Shown here piece by piece: positions 61,101 through 63,525 of a stretch of 64,000 nt of DNA. The stretch comes from Yponomeuta sedellus (lineage: Eukaryota; Arthropoda; Insecta; Lepidoptera; Yponomeutidae), in assembly GCA_934045075.1 (NCBI GenBank), contig OW203738.1:6811487-6875486 (forward strand). Reading direction: 5' to 3'. The translations under genes were made by a program, and so were the position numbers. Position 1 is the first letter of the stretch; each line of letters starts with the position of its first letter. The notes under the pieces were generated by a model that saw only the letters and a list, made by a program, of their open reading frames with translations, ran no database searches and was not told where the DNA came from.

Positions 61101-63525
61101 GTGAATGTCCAGGGTCACAGCAGCCTCCTGTGCGCGGAGGACTGCTCCCGCCTCGTGACGTCATGCGTGGACTGGTCGCGGACTTCGCCGTACCTCACAG
61201 CTAGAAGCTTGTGCGCGCGCCTCACTCCTCGCCTGGCCAATGCACCGTGTGTTCAGCTGCGGGAGTTCATGGCACCGAGTAAGTTACACCTTCTTTAGGG
61301 TTCTGTCAGACTGAGAGCAGTCACGCGGTCAAGCGTTTCGCTTTTCTGCGCCTCCTGTGGTATATCTATGTATCGTAATACAGCAAAGAGAAAGCAAAAT
61401 TGACCTAAGCCAAAGATGTTTTAACGTTCTTGATAAAAAGTTCTCTGCTAGAGACGTATTCCGTTTCTCTTTCGCCAACTGCCTTGCCTCCTCTGCAGAT
61501 TTCGTCTATTGTTATACTTAGTCATTTTGAACACCCTATATTCAATTTATATCGTGTACCTAAGTACTAAACACATCAAATTGACAATCTGGCTGATGGT
61601 CTGCCGCCTTTTATTTTTTGTCCTCATTTTATATTTTTGTCACAAGCGGATTGCCAGGTTTTGCTGAAGAATCCTATTGATGTATTGGACCAAATCTTAA
61701 TTTATCCCCTTTTGGGATCGATTATAGGGCCTATACTCGAGTACAATCACGCCTTCAAATGAGCTATTGTCCTTAGGCCTGGACCCGCCACTGTTGTCAG
61801 CGCGGGAGGCTGTGACGTCACCGTGCGCCGGAGCACCCTGCAATTCGACGCAGATCTGCGTGATCAATAGAAATTGCCTCGCTGGCGGGTCGTGTGCGAG
61901 ATACACTTGCTTAGATGGATGCCCACTTGGTAAGTCGGTCTACCTACCCTGAGAACATTTTTTTCTCCTTAAGTAGAGTAAACACTATTTATTACCAACT
62001 GAATTAAGTTACATGCATCTGATTCACACTTTGCATAAGAAAACTGCTGTGTGGTGTCGGCCTAGAGAATAGCACCAACCCAATTCTTCCCGCGGGTGTC
62101 GTAAAAGGCGACTAAGGGACACAAACCGGGGGGTAGGCAGCGGCGCCCCCTGCAGTACAATTCGACCAAACTGTGATCCCCAGCCCATGAGGGCCCAGCG
62201 TGGGAATTATGGGCATTACCCCCAATGATAGCACAACGTGGCGCTATTTAGAGGAGGGCTGTGTCCAGCAGTGGACTAGTATAGCCTGACGACGATGAAA
62301 AAACTGAGATTTGCAACAAATTTCGCTACTAAATTTTCAATTAATTCGAAACTGATTAAATCGATTGACGCGCCGCTCTCTTATTTGCTAAAGAATATCG
62401 TTAGTAAATTGCACGACGTTTTTCAAAGAAGTAGCTATCTCTTCTGAATAATCAAAGAGATACGTCAGAGGGAAAAGCAGCCGAAATGACCAGTAAGATA
62501 CTCTGACAGCGTCTTATAGCATATTTGCCACCGACAGGTGATTACAGCCCGCACATAGTACCGGTTGGCTCATGGGCGCGAGTGCCGATGGCGGGGGGCG
62601 GCGGGGGCGGTGGTGGCGGTGGGAGCGGCCGCTCGGCCTGCTTCAAGCTGTGCCGCTGCGGAGCGCGCGGGCTGGCTGACTGCCGACCGCTGCCCTGCGT
62701 CGCGAGGGACTCCTGTAACCTACACGAAAACGTGCGGGCTCATGGTAAGTCGATGATGAACTTGACTTTACGTGTCGGAGAATATTTTTTTCGTGGTTTT
62801 TGGGACCAGCCCTCAGCCGATTGTATTATGCGTTGGATTATGTATTGTTGAGTTTTCGAAGTGTCAAAGTATAAAGGTATTTAACAGTTCGGAGTAGGAT
62901 AAATCGAACGAGTAGTTTGCGATTAGCGCCACAGAATAAAAGTACCTACATTAAAGAAACTCTGACAGGTACTTGCAGGTCACATGAGATTGCAGCAGCG
63001 TACTGCTTGGCGTAGTCAGTTACCTCGGATCCCCCATGGTCCAGGGTAGGATTCCCTCAGGAAGAATGGTTGCAGTTTTATTGAGCCCAAAGGGAGCTTA
63101 CAAGAAGCCTAGGCCCGGCAGTAGATAAATGTGGGCTGATGAAATGGAATGGGAATAGGTAGATAAGAGTAACTAATATGCTGCAATATTATGTTTTACA
63201 TGCCTAATAAACGAAATAAAATAACGCTCCGTCGAGCGCAGTCGGGTAATAAGTCCCCTTTTCTTCGGTGGCTGGCACCGAAGGGAGGGGGACTTATTAC
63301 CTGCTGCGACATCCTTAAGATGTTTTTTACGCTGGCAGGCGACAAGTACTACATGGAGTGCAACCCGTGCGCGTGCTACCTGGGCGAGCGCGTGTGCGCG
63401 CGGCGCGCGTGCGGGCGCGGGCGCGGGCGCGCCGCGCAGCTCACGGGGCTGCCCTGCAACTGCCCGCCGCACCACGTGCCCGTGCACGCGCCGGGCCGGC
63501 TGTTCCCCAACGTGTGCCTGGCTAA
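10026..63525 (+). CDS. RECK: RECK, reversion-inducing cysteine-rich protein with Kazal motifs (14 exons, 3' end beyond window)
   Basis: Joining 14 exons gives 657 uninterrupted codons, with every intron GT-AG and phases matching throughout. Known vertebrate RECK is a GPI-anchored, ~970-residue cell-surface protein that restrains matrix metalloproteases and acts with GPR124 as a Wnt7 co-receptor; insects keep one orthologue. Visible here: signal peptide (1 to ~33); five CC motifs at C40C41, C107C108, C154C155, C219C220 and C288C289, each followed by the Cx2-3C pattern (e.g. CCSKAFGGCRNVC); the conserved FWNCMN motif with N90-R-T; a CRD (about 336-475) with GLTYCSQLNN and LFRSCSAQAD; a Cys-rich segment (491-526); a Gly run then a VWC-like segment (546-595); and Kazal-1 beginning LPCNC (633 on). 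Later Kazal modules and the GPI signal lie past the edge. Oddities are the 40-kb intron 2 containing another gene, the Gly10 run and a missing Kazal cysteine. Confidence 0.94.
10508..10672 (-). mobile_element. tRNA-derived SINE (family C)
   Basis: On the minus strand a box B-like 'gggttcgatttcc' is followed downstream by 'gcacagggtatcctaatttg'. A sister copy in the same orientation lies at 51310-51480, where the head is better preserved. Confidence 0.5.
10893..11065 (+). mobile_element. SINE body fragment (family B)
   Basis: Contains 'gaagctgtcaggatggtata', 'cgagtggtcccttcaccca' and 'gccactggacgctgtataaa', in the same order as at 22420-22575. The tRNA-like head is absent. Confidence 0.6.
11095..11440 (+). 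mobile_element. RTE-type LINE fragment (3' end of the reverse-transcriptase ORF)
   Basis: The frame at 11125-11403 reads DIAQRVSKLKWQWAGHI, then HPPTRWDDDLRKTAG, CWMRQAEDRALWRSLGE and YVQQWT. This is the typical C-terminus of insect RTE/craft-type retrotransposon polyproteins. The stop is followed by 'tatagcctgaagaataataa' and GAA-rich repeats, the usual 3' tail. It is a 5'-truncated, inactive copy. Short tails of the same family recur at 45406-45531 and 49745-49845. Confidence 0.8.
12480..12610. repeat. Fragment of a dispersed 'ggttccgtcgtcaacaa' repeat
   Basis: Contains 'gggttccgtcgtcaacaa', 'tagtttcgccatgtttttct' and 'tgtccgcgga'. The same order is seen at 43430-43510 (ggttccgtagtcaacaaggg, agtttcgccatttctgtcgg, ctgtccgcgg). 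Non-coding. Confidence 0.5.
13323..13735 (+). mobile_element. tRNA-like SINE (family A), unit plus flanking tail palindrome
   Basis: It opens with a near-perfect palindrome of the tail, aacctatttagaggctaaa / tttagcctctaaataggtt (13327-13372), then a full ~309-bp unit with the tRNA-like head at 13582-13654. Box A 'tggctcaattgg' and box B 'ggttcgaatcc' are intact. The second tail shows that this locus holds more than one unit of the tandem structure seen at 51742-52625. Confidence 0.75.
14524..14579 (+). CDS. RECK: RECK exon 2 (CC motif 1)
   Basis: A 56-base exon between 'gctttcag' and 'aag|gtatgt'. Its first two bases complete the split codon for D36; the rest reads ISVCCSKAFGGCRNVCEK (37-54), the first CC motif. 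It ends in phase 0. A short exon isolated by 4.4 kb and 40 kb introns is easily missed by gene finders, but the match and frame are good. Confidence 0.88.
14700..14890 (+). mobile_element. SINE-like repeat (gaaggaaaacatcgtgagg family)
   Basis: Motifs 'gtgaaggaaaatatcgtgag', 'aaatacctcagctcttgaaa', 'gagagaaggcctgtgccc' and 'cacagtgggagg' follow the same order as at 780-990. Confidence 0.55.
14933..15590. mobile_element. TIR DNA element, 658 bp, 'ggccaagtgcgagtc' ends
   Basis: The left end ggccaagtgcgagtcagac then tcgcgcagcgaggg is matched in reverse complement by the right end ccctcgctgcgcaag...ctcgcacttggcc (15558-15590), a ~33-bp TIR. The interior has 'gttccgta', a (gacg)n tract near 15365 and 'aggtacggaaccct'. 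This is a very common lepidopteran non-autonomous family. Decayed relatives are at 25235-25290, 29350-29580 and 43660-43700. The overlapping open frames are not genes. Confidence 0.8.
17940..18130 (+). mobile_element. SINE-like repeat (gaaggaaaacatcgtgatg family)
   Basis: Contains 'tgtgaaggaaaacatcgtga', 'tacctctgcgcttgaaat', 'gcccatactctctttct' and 'cagtgggatgt', as at 780-990. Confidence 0.5.
18832..18868. repeat. Perfect hairpin, 18-bp stem
   Basis: gactagcaagtaaattat and ataatttacttgctagtc form a perfect stem around one base. Confidence 0.85.
18875..18985 (+). repeat. Dispersed repeat fragment (ccaagtccgg family)
   Basis: Contains 'atcaacccattatgtcccca', 'gaaggtataggctatactcc' and 'cacgggggccaagtccgg', the left part of the repeat at 7084. 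Confidence 0.6.
20762..20845. repeat. Nested palindromes, iterated inversion
   Basis: The unit cataacggatttcatttc is followed by its complement, then by inverted and partial copies (atttcatttagaaatgaaat, ccgttatgttatgatttcat). At least three overlapping perfect palindromes share the same ~17-bp unit. Confidence 0.8.
22241..22590 (+). mobile_element. tRNA-derived SINE (family B), near full length
   Basis: A tRNA-like head with box A-like 'tagcttagtaggtagaac' and box B 'caggttcgatcccca' is followed by 'ggtgaaggaaaacatcgtga', 'ggctaggccgactaagctgt', 'gagtggtcccttcaccca' and 'gccactggacgctc'. Fragments of its body recur at 10893-11065, 57150-57285 and, inverted, near 47050-47130. The long open frame here is a chance frame. 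Confidence 0.7.
24035..24125. repeat. Inverted repeat with a ggtgaa-rich loop
   Basis: gtacatttaaagacaaaaac (24035-24054) pairs with gtttttgtctctaaatgtac (24106-24125) with one mismatch. The loop is a degenerate ggtgaa/ggtggt microsatellite. Confidence 0.75.
24496..24872. mobile_element. Element with ~30-bp terminal inverted repeats
   Basis: Left 'gtaacttttcacgtataca' then tctgcgtgcg, and right 'gcacatacgtgtatacgtga' then aaagttac, are inverted repeats. The interior includes a minus-strand LINE tail (about 24570-24720). No transposase is recognised. Confidence 0.55.
25059..25100. repeat. Perfect hairpin, 18-bp stem
   Basis: caaccgtatattgcacaa and ttgtgcaatatacggttg pair perfectly around a six-base loop. 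Confidence 0.85.
25390..25560 (-). mobile_element. tRNA-like SINE (family A)
   Basis: A minus-strand copy with the tail, box B (gggtttgaatcccgg, one change), the ctggcacggatagccag arm, box A and the 'gtgaaatttcgaaccactcc' block. Confidence 0.7.
26013..26155 (+). mobile_element. tRNA-like SINE (family A), box A deleted
   Basis: The leader 'gtaaagaggttcgaaatttc' joins directly to 'cgctggcacggatagccaga', so the D-arm and box A are missing. Box B and the tail are present. Confidence 0.7.
26300..26445 (+). mobile_element. LINE 3' tail fragment
   Basis: Motifs 'gctgaagtccatcg', 'ttttagtgataagaccgccg', 'atctgtgtaatttccttttt' and 'gtagaataaattctc' match the tail at 50755-50860. Confidence 0.5.
27212..29235. 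repeat. Low-complexity repeat with CACTG end, interrupted by a TIR element
   Basis: It begins 'cactgaaaaaaatgaactcc' and consists of diverged, internally repeated motifs (acttgatt/acttgact, ataatgttta, attagaagtatcaaata). The same style and the inverse end 'ttttttttcagtg' occur at 37440-38247. Positions 27660-29035 are a later insertion. Confidence 0.5.
27660..29035. mobile_element. TA-flanked DNA transposon, 1376 bp, 20-bp perfect TIRs
   Basis: Both ends are aggtgaggtggggtaagagg in inverted orientation, bordered by TA on each side (27658-27659 and 29036-29037), the target of the Tc1/mariner/pogo superfamilies. The TIR core 'ggggtaagagg' recurs inside near 27880, 28045 and, modified, near 28600-28630 and 29000. 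The 105-codon frame at 28523 is not recognised, so the copy looks non-autonomous. The unoccupied site is preserved at 29143-29165. Confidence 0.8.
29350..29585 (+). mobile_element. Decayed copy of the ggccaagtgcgagtc TIR element
   Basis: Contains 'agccggatctagtcggactc', 'acctccacgcgttcc', 'ggacggacgggg' and 'ccttttgagctacggaacc', the same order as within 14933-15590. Confidence 0.5.
30575..30720 (+). promoter_or_regulatory. CpG-rich patch with TATA-like box and inverted repeat
   Basis: gtctagcccagttt (30583) and aaaccgggctagac (30614) form an inverted repeat with one mismatch. 'gcgctatttaagtac' lies about 25 bases before 'gcggcgcgccgcgcgcttgc', and 'attcagctag' follows. The arrangement resembles a small promoter, but no exon is recognised downstream. 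It could be an alternative start for the nested gene at 32 kb or a repeat fragment. Confidence 0.2.
31101..31165. repeat. Hairpin with ~22-bp stem
   Basis: ataccgcctataataatact and agtattattataggtggtat pair with one G:T-type mismatch. The loop is AT-rich. Confidence 0.8.
31651..31749. mobile_element. Short MITE
   Basis: The ends ctaacag/ctgttag and the subterminal aacagctgtcagt/actgacagctgtt are inverted repeats around 'tgtcaaaagtgtatac'. A diverged copy is at 1-115. Confidence 0.6.
32067..32122. repeat. Perfect hairpin, 16-bp stem, just before the nested gene
   Basis: aaccgagtatattata and tataatatactcggtt pair perfectly. The hairpin ends at the border of the GC-rich promoter-like region. 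Confidence 0.8.
32123..32326 (+). promoter_or_regulatory. Candidate promoter and 5' UTR exon of the SAMD3-like gene
   Basis: A CpG patch 'acggccggcgcgcgcgcgga' at 32166-32185 precedes a C/T-rich leader that ends at a strong donor 'ataaag|gtaagt' (32326). The matching acceptor 'ttggcttag' is at 32420-32428, giving a leader intron of about 100 bp before the coding exon. The transcription start is not determined from sequence alone. Confidence 0.4.
32464..32527 (+). CDS. SAMD3-like exon 1 (start of SAM domain)
   Basis: MEEVTDLLSIWGLSELADTF then S plus one base, phase 1, with donor 'tttcag|gtacct'. The ATG has G at -3 and +4. An out-of-frame ATG at 32451 overlaps it in a weak context. Confidence 0.7.
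32464..36398 (+). CDS. SAMD3-like protein: SAM domain plus conserved C-terminal region, frameshifted
   Basis: Six coding exons: 32464-32527, 33539-33693, 34260-34355, 34425-35042, 35297-35444 and 35910-36398. Residues 5-60 are a SAM domain (WGLSELADTF, then ITIEALASLTPGTIKELIPK, VGTRVLFLRCW). The rest matches the uncharacterised SAMD3-like family common in arthropods and fish: NLLASVIAKKIL, IKKVFPNERTTTYYV, GKLVSQILNTRKRL, DPWYLVEEKW and RDAFITHIRS. The family C-terminus (IGPSLKEITTCLVVVNDRAV, CFKAMWALNAEY, WFFIQRGLYKI) is present but in another frame, requiring one base less near 36137. As written the protein stops at 36193 (454 residues). Molecular function is unknown. The gene sits on the same strand within RECK intron 2; its own introns show it is not a retrocopy. 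Confidence 0.75.
32930..33530 (+). mobile_element. CR1/Jockey-type LINE 3' fragment in the first coding intron
   Basis: The frame ending at 33383 reads CSLWTSCTQKAYSALRVKYN, then NTFRLLLGLPRYCSAWGM and a FHAIIRNHIASL stretch. This is the familiar C-terminal part of lepidopteran non-LTR reverse transcriptases. It ends with a gaaa/taaa/taa microsatellite (33505-33530). Truncated 5', without a catalytic domain, so inactive. Confidence 0.8.
33539..33693 (+). CDS. SAMD3-like exon 2 (rest of SAM domain)
   Basis: Acceptor 'cttgcag' and donor 'gtg|gtatgt'. Completes V22 and encodes NNITIEALASLTPGTIKELI and PKVGTRVLFLRCWRAWF, then the acidic QQPDEDDVV. Phase 1 in, phase 0 out. Confidence 0.75.
34260..34355 (+). 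CDS. SAMD3-like exon 3 (linker)
   Basis: ERDTIDESEVVYNLVPVPSQ then PGGGQSESVQFS, a low-complexity linker. The acceptor 'gtattccag' was chosen because it keeps frame between exons 2 and 4. The upstream acceptor at 34219 ('ctttcag') would bring a stop in the required frame. Confidence 0.55.
34425..35042 (+). CDS. SAMD3-like exon 4 (main conserved region)
   Basis: A 206-codon exon between 'ttttttttag' and 'ctttg|gtaagt'. It has ILRSLLKENIESTG, the conserved block with FPNERTTTYYVSACKT, a Ser/Pro-rich insert (SSPATSTKSCSSPRPLPTCF), then WLRQASDPWYLVEEKWKLT and the DFPALKTPFGYTL motif. Confidence 0.82.
35297..35444 (+). CDS. SAMD3-like exon 5
   Basis: Acceptor 'gttacag', donor 'gatt|gtaagt'. LECDFDVSHPGHTKNLFLNF, PLLKLKIIELLKQRK and a helical EIAELAD end. 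Phase 0 in, phase 1 out. Confidence 0.78.
35488..35830 (+). repeat. Dispersed repeat in the last intron of the nested gene
   Basis: Contains 'cattatgactccactgagac', 'ccacgggagcaaagtccgg', 'ttttcaagccgccttaaggc' and 'gaaaaatgccactagcg'. Same family as 7084-7400, 50365-50625 and 55545-55885. Its frames are not genes. Confidence 0.65.
35910..36398 (+). CDS. SAMD3-like exon 6 with an apparent frameshift
   Basis: Acceptor 'ctattttag'. Frame 1 gives CLDEEVTNIVAFMAIPLLLR, SCWKPTKVETRDAFITHIRS and PAILY, then loses family similarity and stops at 36191-36193. From about 36138 the adjacent frame continues the family C-terminus to a TAA at 36396-36398. One extra base in 'ttttgtattgtc' (36133-36143) would explain it. 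Either real decay or a sequence error. Confidence 0.7.
37120..37441. repeat. Inverted repeat pair, ~44-bp arms
   Basis: ggggacgattcatatacaaa...aaatttgtta (37125-37164) is matched in reverse by aacaaatttgggcaagg...atcgtcccac (37398-37438) with several mismatches, enclosing about 230 AT-rich bases. Confidence 0.6.
37440..38247. repeat. Diverged ~90-bp tandem repeats with a cagtg end
   Basis: 'attaggac' starts units at 37540, 37651, 37741 and 37831 (steps 111, 90, 90). Each is followed by an acttg-, aacatatta- and ctacttgataaa-type motif. The right end is 'ttttttttttcagtg'. Similar texture to 27212-29235. Confidence 0.6.
38917..39149. mobile_element. MITE (cagtctgttagctttt family), degraded copy
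   Basis: Contains 'tagtctgttaacttttagaa', 'tatacctcggct', 'gcagg'-type interior 'gtgtgctttcggcgaaaacc' and 'gagcccgaggtatat'. It is the sister of 53042-53267. Confidence 0.65.
40795..40875 (+). mobile_element. LINE 3' tail fragment
   Basis: 'gctctggtgtacaataaaga' then atattcttatcttatct, the same end as at 8110-8145. Confidence 0.45.
41295..41690 (+). mobile_element. tRNA-like SINE (family A), unit bounded by two tails
   Basis: The tail at 41298-41380, a spacer, the leader, the tRNA-like head at 41539-41611 and a second tail give one full ~309-bp unit plus a partial one. The anticodon arm ctggc-acggata-gccag is perfectly paired. Box A and box B are intact. Confidence 0.78.
42108..42800 (+). 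mobile_element. Helitron-like non-autonomous element carrying a SINE tail fragment
   Basis: It starts 'actaatattataaatgcgaa' with a (ctgt)n tract and 'aaccgattttgatgaaattt', and ends 'gacgaagtcgcgggcggccg' plus ctagta, a CTAG-type terminus common in lepidopteran Helitrons. The interior repeats a block (aaaccatgaaactttatatt; ggggttgaaagtttgtatgg) about three times. Positions 42643-42684 are a piece of family A SINE tail. A related 3' end is at 41790-41815. Confidence 0.5.
43425..43700. repeat. Dispersed repeat fragment
   Basis: Contains 'ggttccgtagtcaacaaggg', 'ctgtccgcggcttagcac', 'cgttggattactcgtttaaa' and 'tacggaaccctacactgcgc'. Related sequence occurs at 12480-12610 and, inverted, around 25660-25940. 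Confidence 0.5.
45285..45640. repeat. Tandem duplication split by a LINE tail insertion
   Basis: 'aactgaaggaaatgcctcc' and 'ccacctccgttgag' occur at about 45294-45345 and again at 45535-45590. The second copy is interrupted by the LINE tail at 45406-45531. Confidence 0.6.
45406..45531 (+). mobile_element. RTE-type LINE 3' end with 9-bp target duplication
   Basis: 126 bp ending 'gtggactaatatagcctgaa' and a gaagaagaa tail, flanked by tactaactg at 45397-45405 and 45532-45540. Same family as 11095-11440. Confidence 0.7.
45882..46008. repeat. Two consecutive long perfect hairpins
   Basis: 45882-45944: ccttgaaagtcgcctattgt plus tgggc pairs perfectly (25 bp) across a 13-base loop. 45958-46006: agtttgacgcaagtttctca plus t pairs perfectly (21 bp) across seven bases. 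Confidence 0.9.
47050..47130 (-). mobile_element. SINE family B 3' fragment
   Basis: 'atttatacagcgtccagtgg' and 'tagatgggtgaagggaccac' are the reverse complement of the body end at 22505-22575. Confidence 0.55.
47150..47765. mobile_element. Composite dispersed repeat with Helitron-like insertion
   Basis: Shares 'cctgcatcgcaggtagccta', 'tgaactttaaaatgagtctt', 'cttggtgttatttacaaaa', 'acattcctcagagacagtt' and 'cttctgaggagtattttaag' with 7437-7895 in reverse orientation. Positions 47270-47455 (aatataaaaatgaatccccg ... gttcgctgggtcagctagta) are an inserted element absent from the 7-kb copy. Confidence 0.6.
48979..49027. repeat. Hairpin with bulge
   Basis: cgaggcatc + cccaaatgc pairs with gcatttggg + atgcctcg, with one 8-base insertion (ctcaggct) in the left strand. 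Confidence 0.75.
49595..49845. mobile_element. Two LINE 3' end fragments in opposite orientation
   Basis: + strand: 'ggggaaggcctagtccagca' and 'gtggactagtatgggcc' (49640-49680). - strand: read in reverse, 'ggcgctcattaggggagggc' and 'tagcctgaagaagaagaag' (49750-49830), matching the end of the copy at 11095-11440. Confidence 0.6.
50000..50073. repeat. Hairpin with ~31-bp stem
   Basis: agttacatattaaaggggtc and aaatcgcgatt, then the reverse complement aatcgcgatttgacccgttt, with one or two mismatches around a ~12-base loop. Confidence 0.85.
50365..50625 (+). repeat. Dispersed repeat copy
   Basis: Contains 'tatcccca', 'actacggggccaagtctggg', 'gatagtggcgggccttactg' and 'acggccggcatcaacggctt'; same family as 7084. 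Confidence 0.6.
50755..50860 (+). mobile_element. LINE 3' tail fragment
   Basis: 'tcactattagtgacaaggcc', 'accgccgtctgtac' and 'gtgtaatttccttttgtaca', matching 26300-26445. Confidence 0.5.
51310..51480 (-). mobile_element. tRNA-derived SINE (family C)
   Basis: On the minus strand a tRNA-like head with box A-like 'agttggtgatatcacgccgt' and box B 'gtgggttcgattccca' is followed by the body shared with 10508-10672. Not an intact tRNA: the anticodon arm does not pair well. Confidence 0.55.
51636..51676. repeat. Perfect hairpin, 18-bp stem
   Basis: tccacgatcaaaatgtgc and gcacattttgatcgtgga pair perfectly around five bases. Confidence 0.85.
51742..52625 (+). mobile_element. Tandem array of three tRNA-like SINE units (period ~309 bp)
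   Basis: The block starting 'actgcaaagtaggtagtcgg' recurs at 51742, 52050 and 52359 (steps 308 and 309) with only scattered differences. Each unit holds a 73-nt tRNA-like head: 51861-51933, 52169-52241 and 52474-52546. In the head, D-stem gctc/gagc is perfect, box A is tggctcaattgg and box B ggttcgaatcc. The anticodon loop lacks U33, so it is not a working tRNA. The three units are far more alike than separate insertions would be. Confidence 0.85.
52635..52680. repeat. Short hairpin
   Basis: taaatcgcaatgttcgc pairs with gcgaagattgcgattta with one mismatch. Confidence 0.7.
53042..53267. mobile_element. 226-bp MITE with ~33-bp TIRs and TA target duplication
   Basis: cagtctgttagcttttcgaa and its counterpart ttctaaaagctaacagactg form the ends, bordered by TA at 53040-53041 and 53268-53269, as in Tc1/mariner-type MITEs. 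The interior contains 'gtgctttcggcgaaaaccga', itself a small palindrome. A sister copy is at 38917-39149. Confidence 0.75.
54250..54450 (+). mobile_element. Likely LINE C-terminal fragment, decayed
   Basis: The sequence can be read as GKPPIRWINDLVQVWK-like residues (gggaaaaccaccaatcagat, ggattaacgacttggtccaa), resembling the RPPTRWxDDLxK motif of RTE retrotransposons, followed by an aagaagaag tail. Frames are broken. Confidence 0.45.
54647..54730 (+). CDS. RECK: RECK exon 3
   Basis: Acceptor 'gtttcag', donor 'atg|gtaagt', phase 0 on both sides, 28 codons (55-82): MSLPEMAMASSARDENLANI then YRFCEPHM. It corresponds to the region between the first CC motif and the FWNCMN motif; the single Cys matches the family pattern. 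Confidence 0.87.
55474..55510 (+). CDS. RECK: RECK exon 4 (FWNCMN motif)
   Basis: A 37-base exon between 'gttttcag' and 'caag|gtaagt': IEFWNCMNRTIQ plus one base. W-N-C-M-N is highly conserved in RECK, and N90-R-T is an N-glycosylation sequon at the position where vertebrate RECK has NSS. Confidence 0.9.
55545..55885 (-). repeat. Dispersed repeat copy in RECK intron 4
   Basis: Contains 'tgctagtggcattttttccg', 'ccttaagccgttggtgccgg', 'acccggacttggtccccgtg' and 'gcagtggggacaatacaatg', the reverse complement of the family at 7084. Confidence 0.7.
56211..56252. repeat. Perfect hairpin, 17-bp stem
   Basis: cattttttattgtcact and agtgacaataaaaaatg pair perfectly around eight bases. Confidence 0.85.
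56620..56802 (+). CDS. RECK: RECK exon 5 (CC motifs 2 and start of 3)
   Basis: Acceptor 'gtgttccag', donor 'tgct|gtgagt'. Completes D95, then VMSGSEWWGRACCALGRAAS and CRGAC (CC2 at C107-C108), CRRSDELTFFDCVTRQ, and ends FCC (C154-C155), splitting the CC3 motif after its cysteine pair. GC-rich, in contrast to the flanking introns. Confidence 0.92.
57150..57285 (+). mobile_element. SINE family B body fragment in RECK intron 5
   Basis: 'tcgtgaggaaacctgctgct', 'gtgggctaggccaactaagc' and 'tgtcaggatggtataggtgc' match 22370-22480. Confidence 0.65.
57516..57695 (+). CDS. RECK: RECK exon 6 (CC motif 3)
   Basis: Acceptor 'actttccag', donor 'aagt|gtaagt'. SQTQTLGCHEACKRVL completes CC3 (C163, C167), then VKEEALDKCEQSPALLQCLR and DNTVSTVHADTAK. 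Phase 1 in and out. Confidence 0.9.
58242..58468 (+). CDS. RECK: RECK exon 7 (CC motif 4 and start of 5)
   Basis: Acceptor 'ctacatttag', donor 'aag|gtaagg'. YLPCCHESSSPECRSTCEAV is CC4 (C219-C220, C227, C231). Then LATACGAPALHDALYQCFLR, and the exon ends AAKLHCCHK, the cysteine pair of CC5 (C288-C289). Confidence 0.92.
58980..59112 (+). CDS. RECK: RECK exon 8 (rest of CC motif 5)
   Basis: Acceptor 'ttccag', donor 'gaag|gtacga'. ATTINCGRLCFNTYNTGWQS, then NLEKFYAECFG and ELSQCIEE. C297 and C301 complete CC5. Phase 0 in, phase 1 out. Confidence 0.9.
59259..59309. repeat. Hairpin in RECK intron 8
   Basis: ctgaagacagtatttcttc pairs with gaagaaattgtcttcag with small mismatches. The loop repeats 'atcaatgatactgaaga'. 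Confidence 0.7.
59567..59708 (+). CDS. RECK: RECK exon 9 (start of the CRD)
   Basis: Acceptor 'gtatttcag', donor 'acccg|gtatgt', phase 2 out. VEAPCSLGCAGLTYCSQLNN, then RVTSLFRSCSAQADLDAHSA. The CxLGC-xLTYC-xxxNN-LFRSC series is a RECK signature at the start of the frizzled-like cysteine-rich domain. Confidence 0.93.
60148..60259 (+). CDS. RECK: RECK exon 10 (CRD)
   Basis: Acceptor 'ttctttcag', donor 'aag|gtaagc'. RLVRISGLELPIKNSSQCTS, then DIWKSVACALHVKPCTFK. The W-K-x-(V/I)-A-C-x-L-x-x-K-P-C series is conserved. N396-S-S is a sequon. Confidence 0.92.
61113..61278 (+). CDS. RECK: RECK exon 11 (CRD end)
   Basis: Acceptor 'atgtccag', donor 'ccga|gtaagt'. GHSSLLCAEDCSRLVTSCVD, then WSRTSPYLTARSLCARLTPR and CVQLREFMAP. 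CxxDCxxxxxxC is the expected pattern. Phase 0 in, phase 1 out. Confidence 0.9.
61777..61929 (+). CDS. RECK: RECK exon 12 (Cys-rich CNPNPC-type segment)
   Basis: Acceptor 'tgtccttag', donor 'cttg|gtaagt'. SLDPPLLSAREAVTSPCAGA, PCNSTQICVINRNCLAGGSC, then ARYTCLDGCPL. This aligns with the vertebrate segment containing PCNPNPC, CEVNR and GCKLG. N498-S-T is a sequon. Confidence 0.9.
62060..62305 (+). mobile_element. LINE 3' region fragment in RECK intron 12
   Basis: 'gggtgtcgtaaaaggcgact', 'agcgtgggaattatgggcat' and 'ctgtgtccagcagtggacta' then tagcctgacgacgatga; matching pieces are at 45415-45530. Confidence 0.6.
62538..62744 (+). CDS. RECK: RECK exon 13 (Gly10 run and VWC-like segment)
   Basis: Acceptor 'ccgacag', donor 'catg|gtaagt'. 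GDYSPHIVPVGSWARVPMA, then ten glycines (546-555), SGRSACFKLCRCGARGLADC and RPLPCVARDSC. The Cys-rich part matches the family's CYKICSCG-type segment. The glycine run, made of mixed GGN codons, is not a family feature and looks like a loop expansion. Confidence 0.88.
63245..63301. repeat. Hairpin ~37 bases upstream of RECK exon 14
   Basis: ggtaataagtcccc ... cttcggtg pairs with caccgaag ... ggggacttattacc, a ~22-bp stem with a small internal loop around 'gctgg'. Confidence 0.8.
63339..63525 (+). CDS. RECK: RECK exon 14 (start of Kazal-1)
   Basis: Acceptor 'gctggcag'. The donor 'gctaa|gtaagc' at 63525/63526 is phase 2; without splicing the frame stops at 63527. GDKYYMECNPCACYLGERVC, ARRACGRGRGRAAQLTGLPC, NCPPHHVPVHAPGRLFPNVC then LA. 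TGLPCNC is the RECK Kazal-1 start. The second conserved Cys (VPVC in the family) is His645 and one residue is missing after it. The exon is extremely GC-rich (GRGRGR). Confidence 0.87.

Noticed and set aside
62525..62851. 108-codon frame as a separate gene
   Set aside because: It is RECK exon 13 read through its splice sites; only 62538-62744 is coding.
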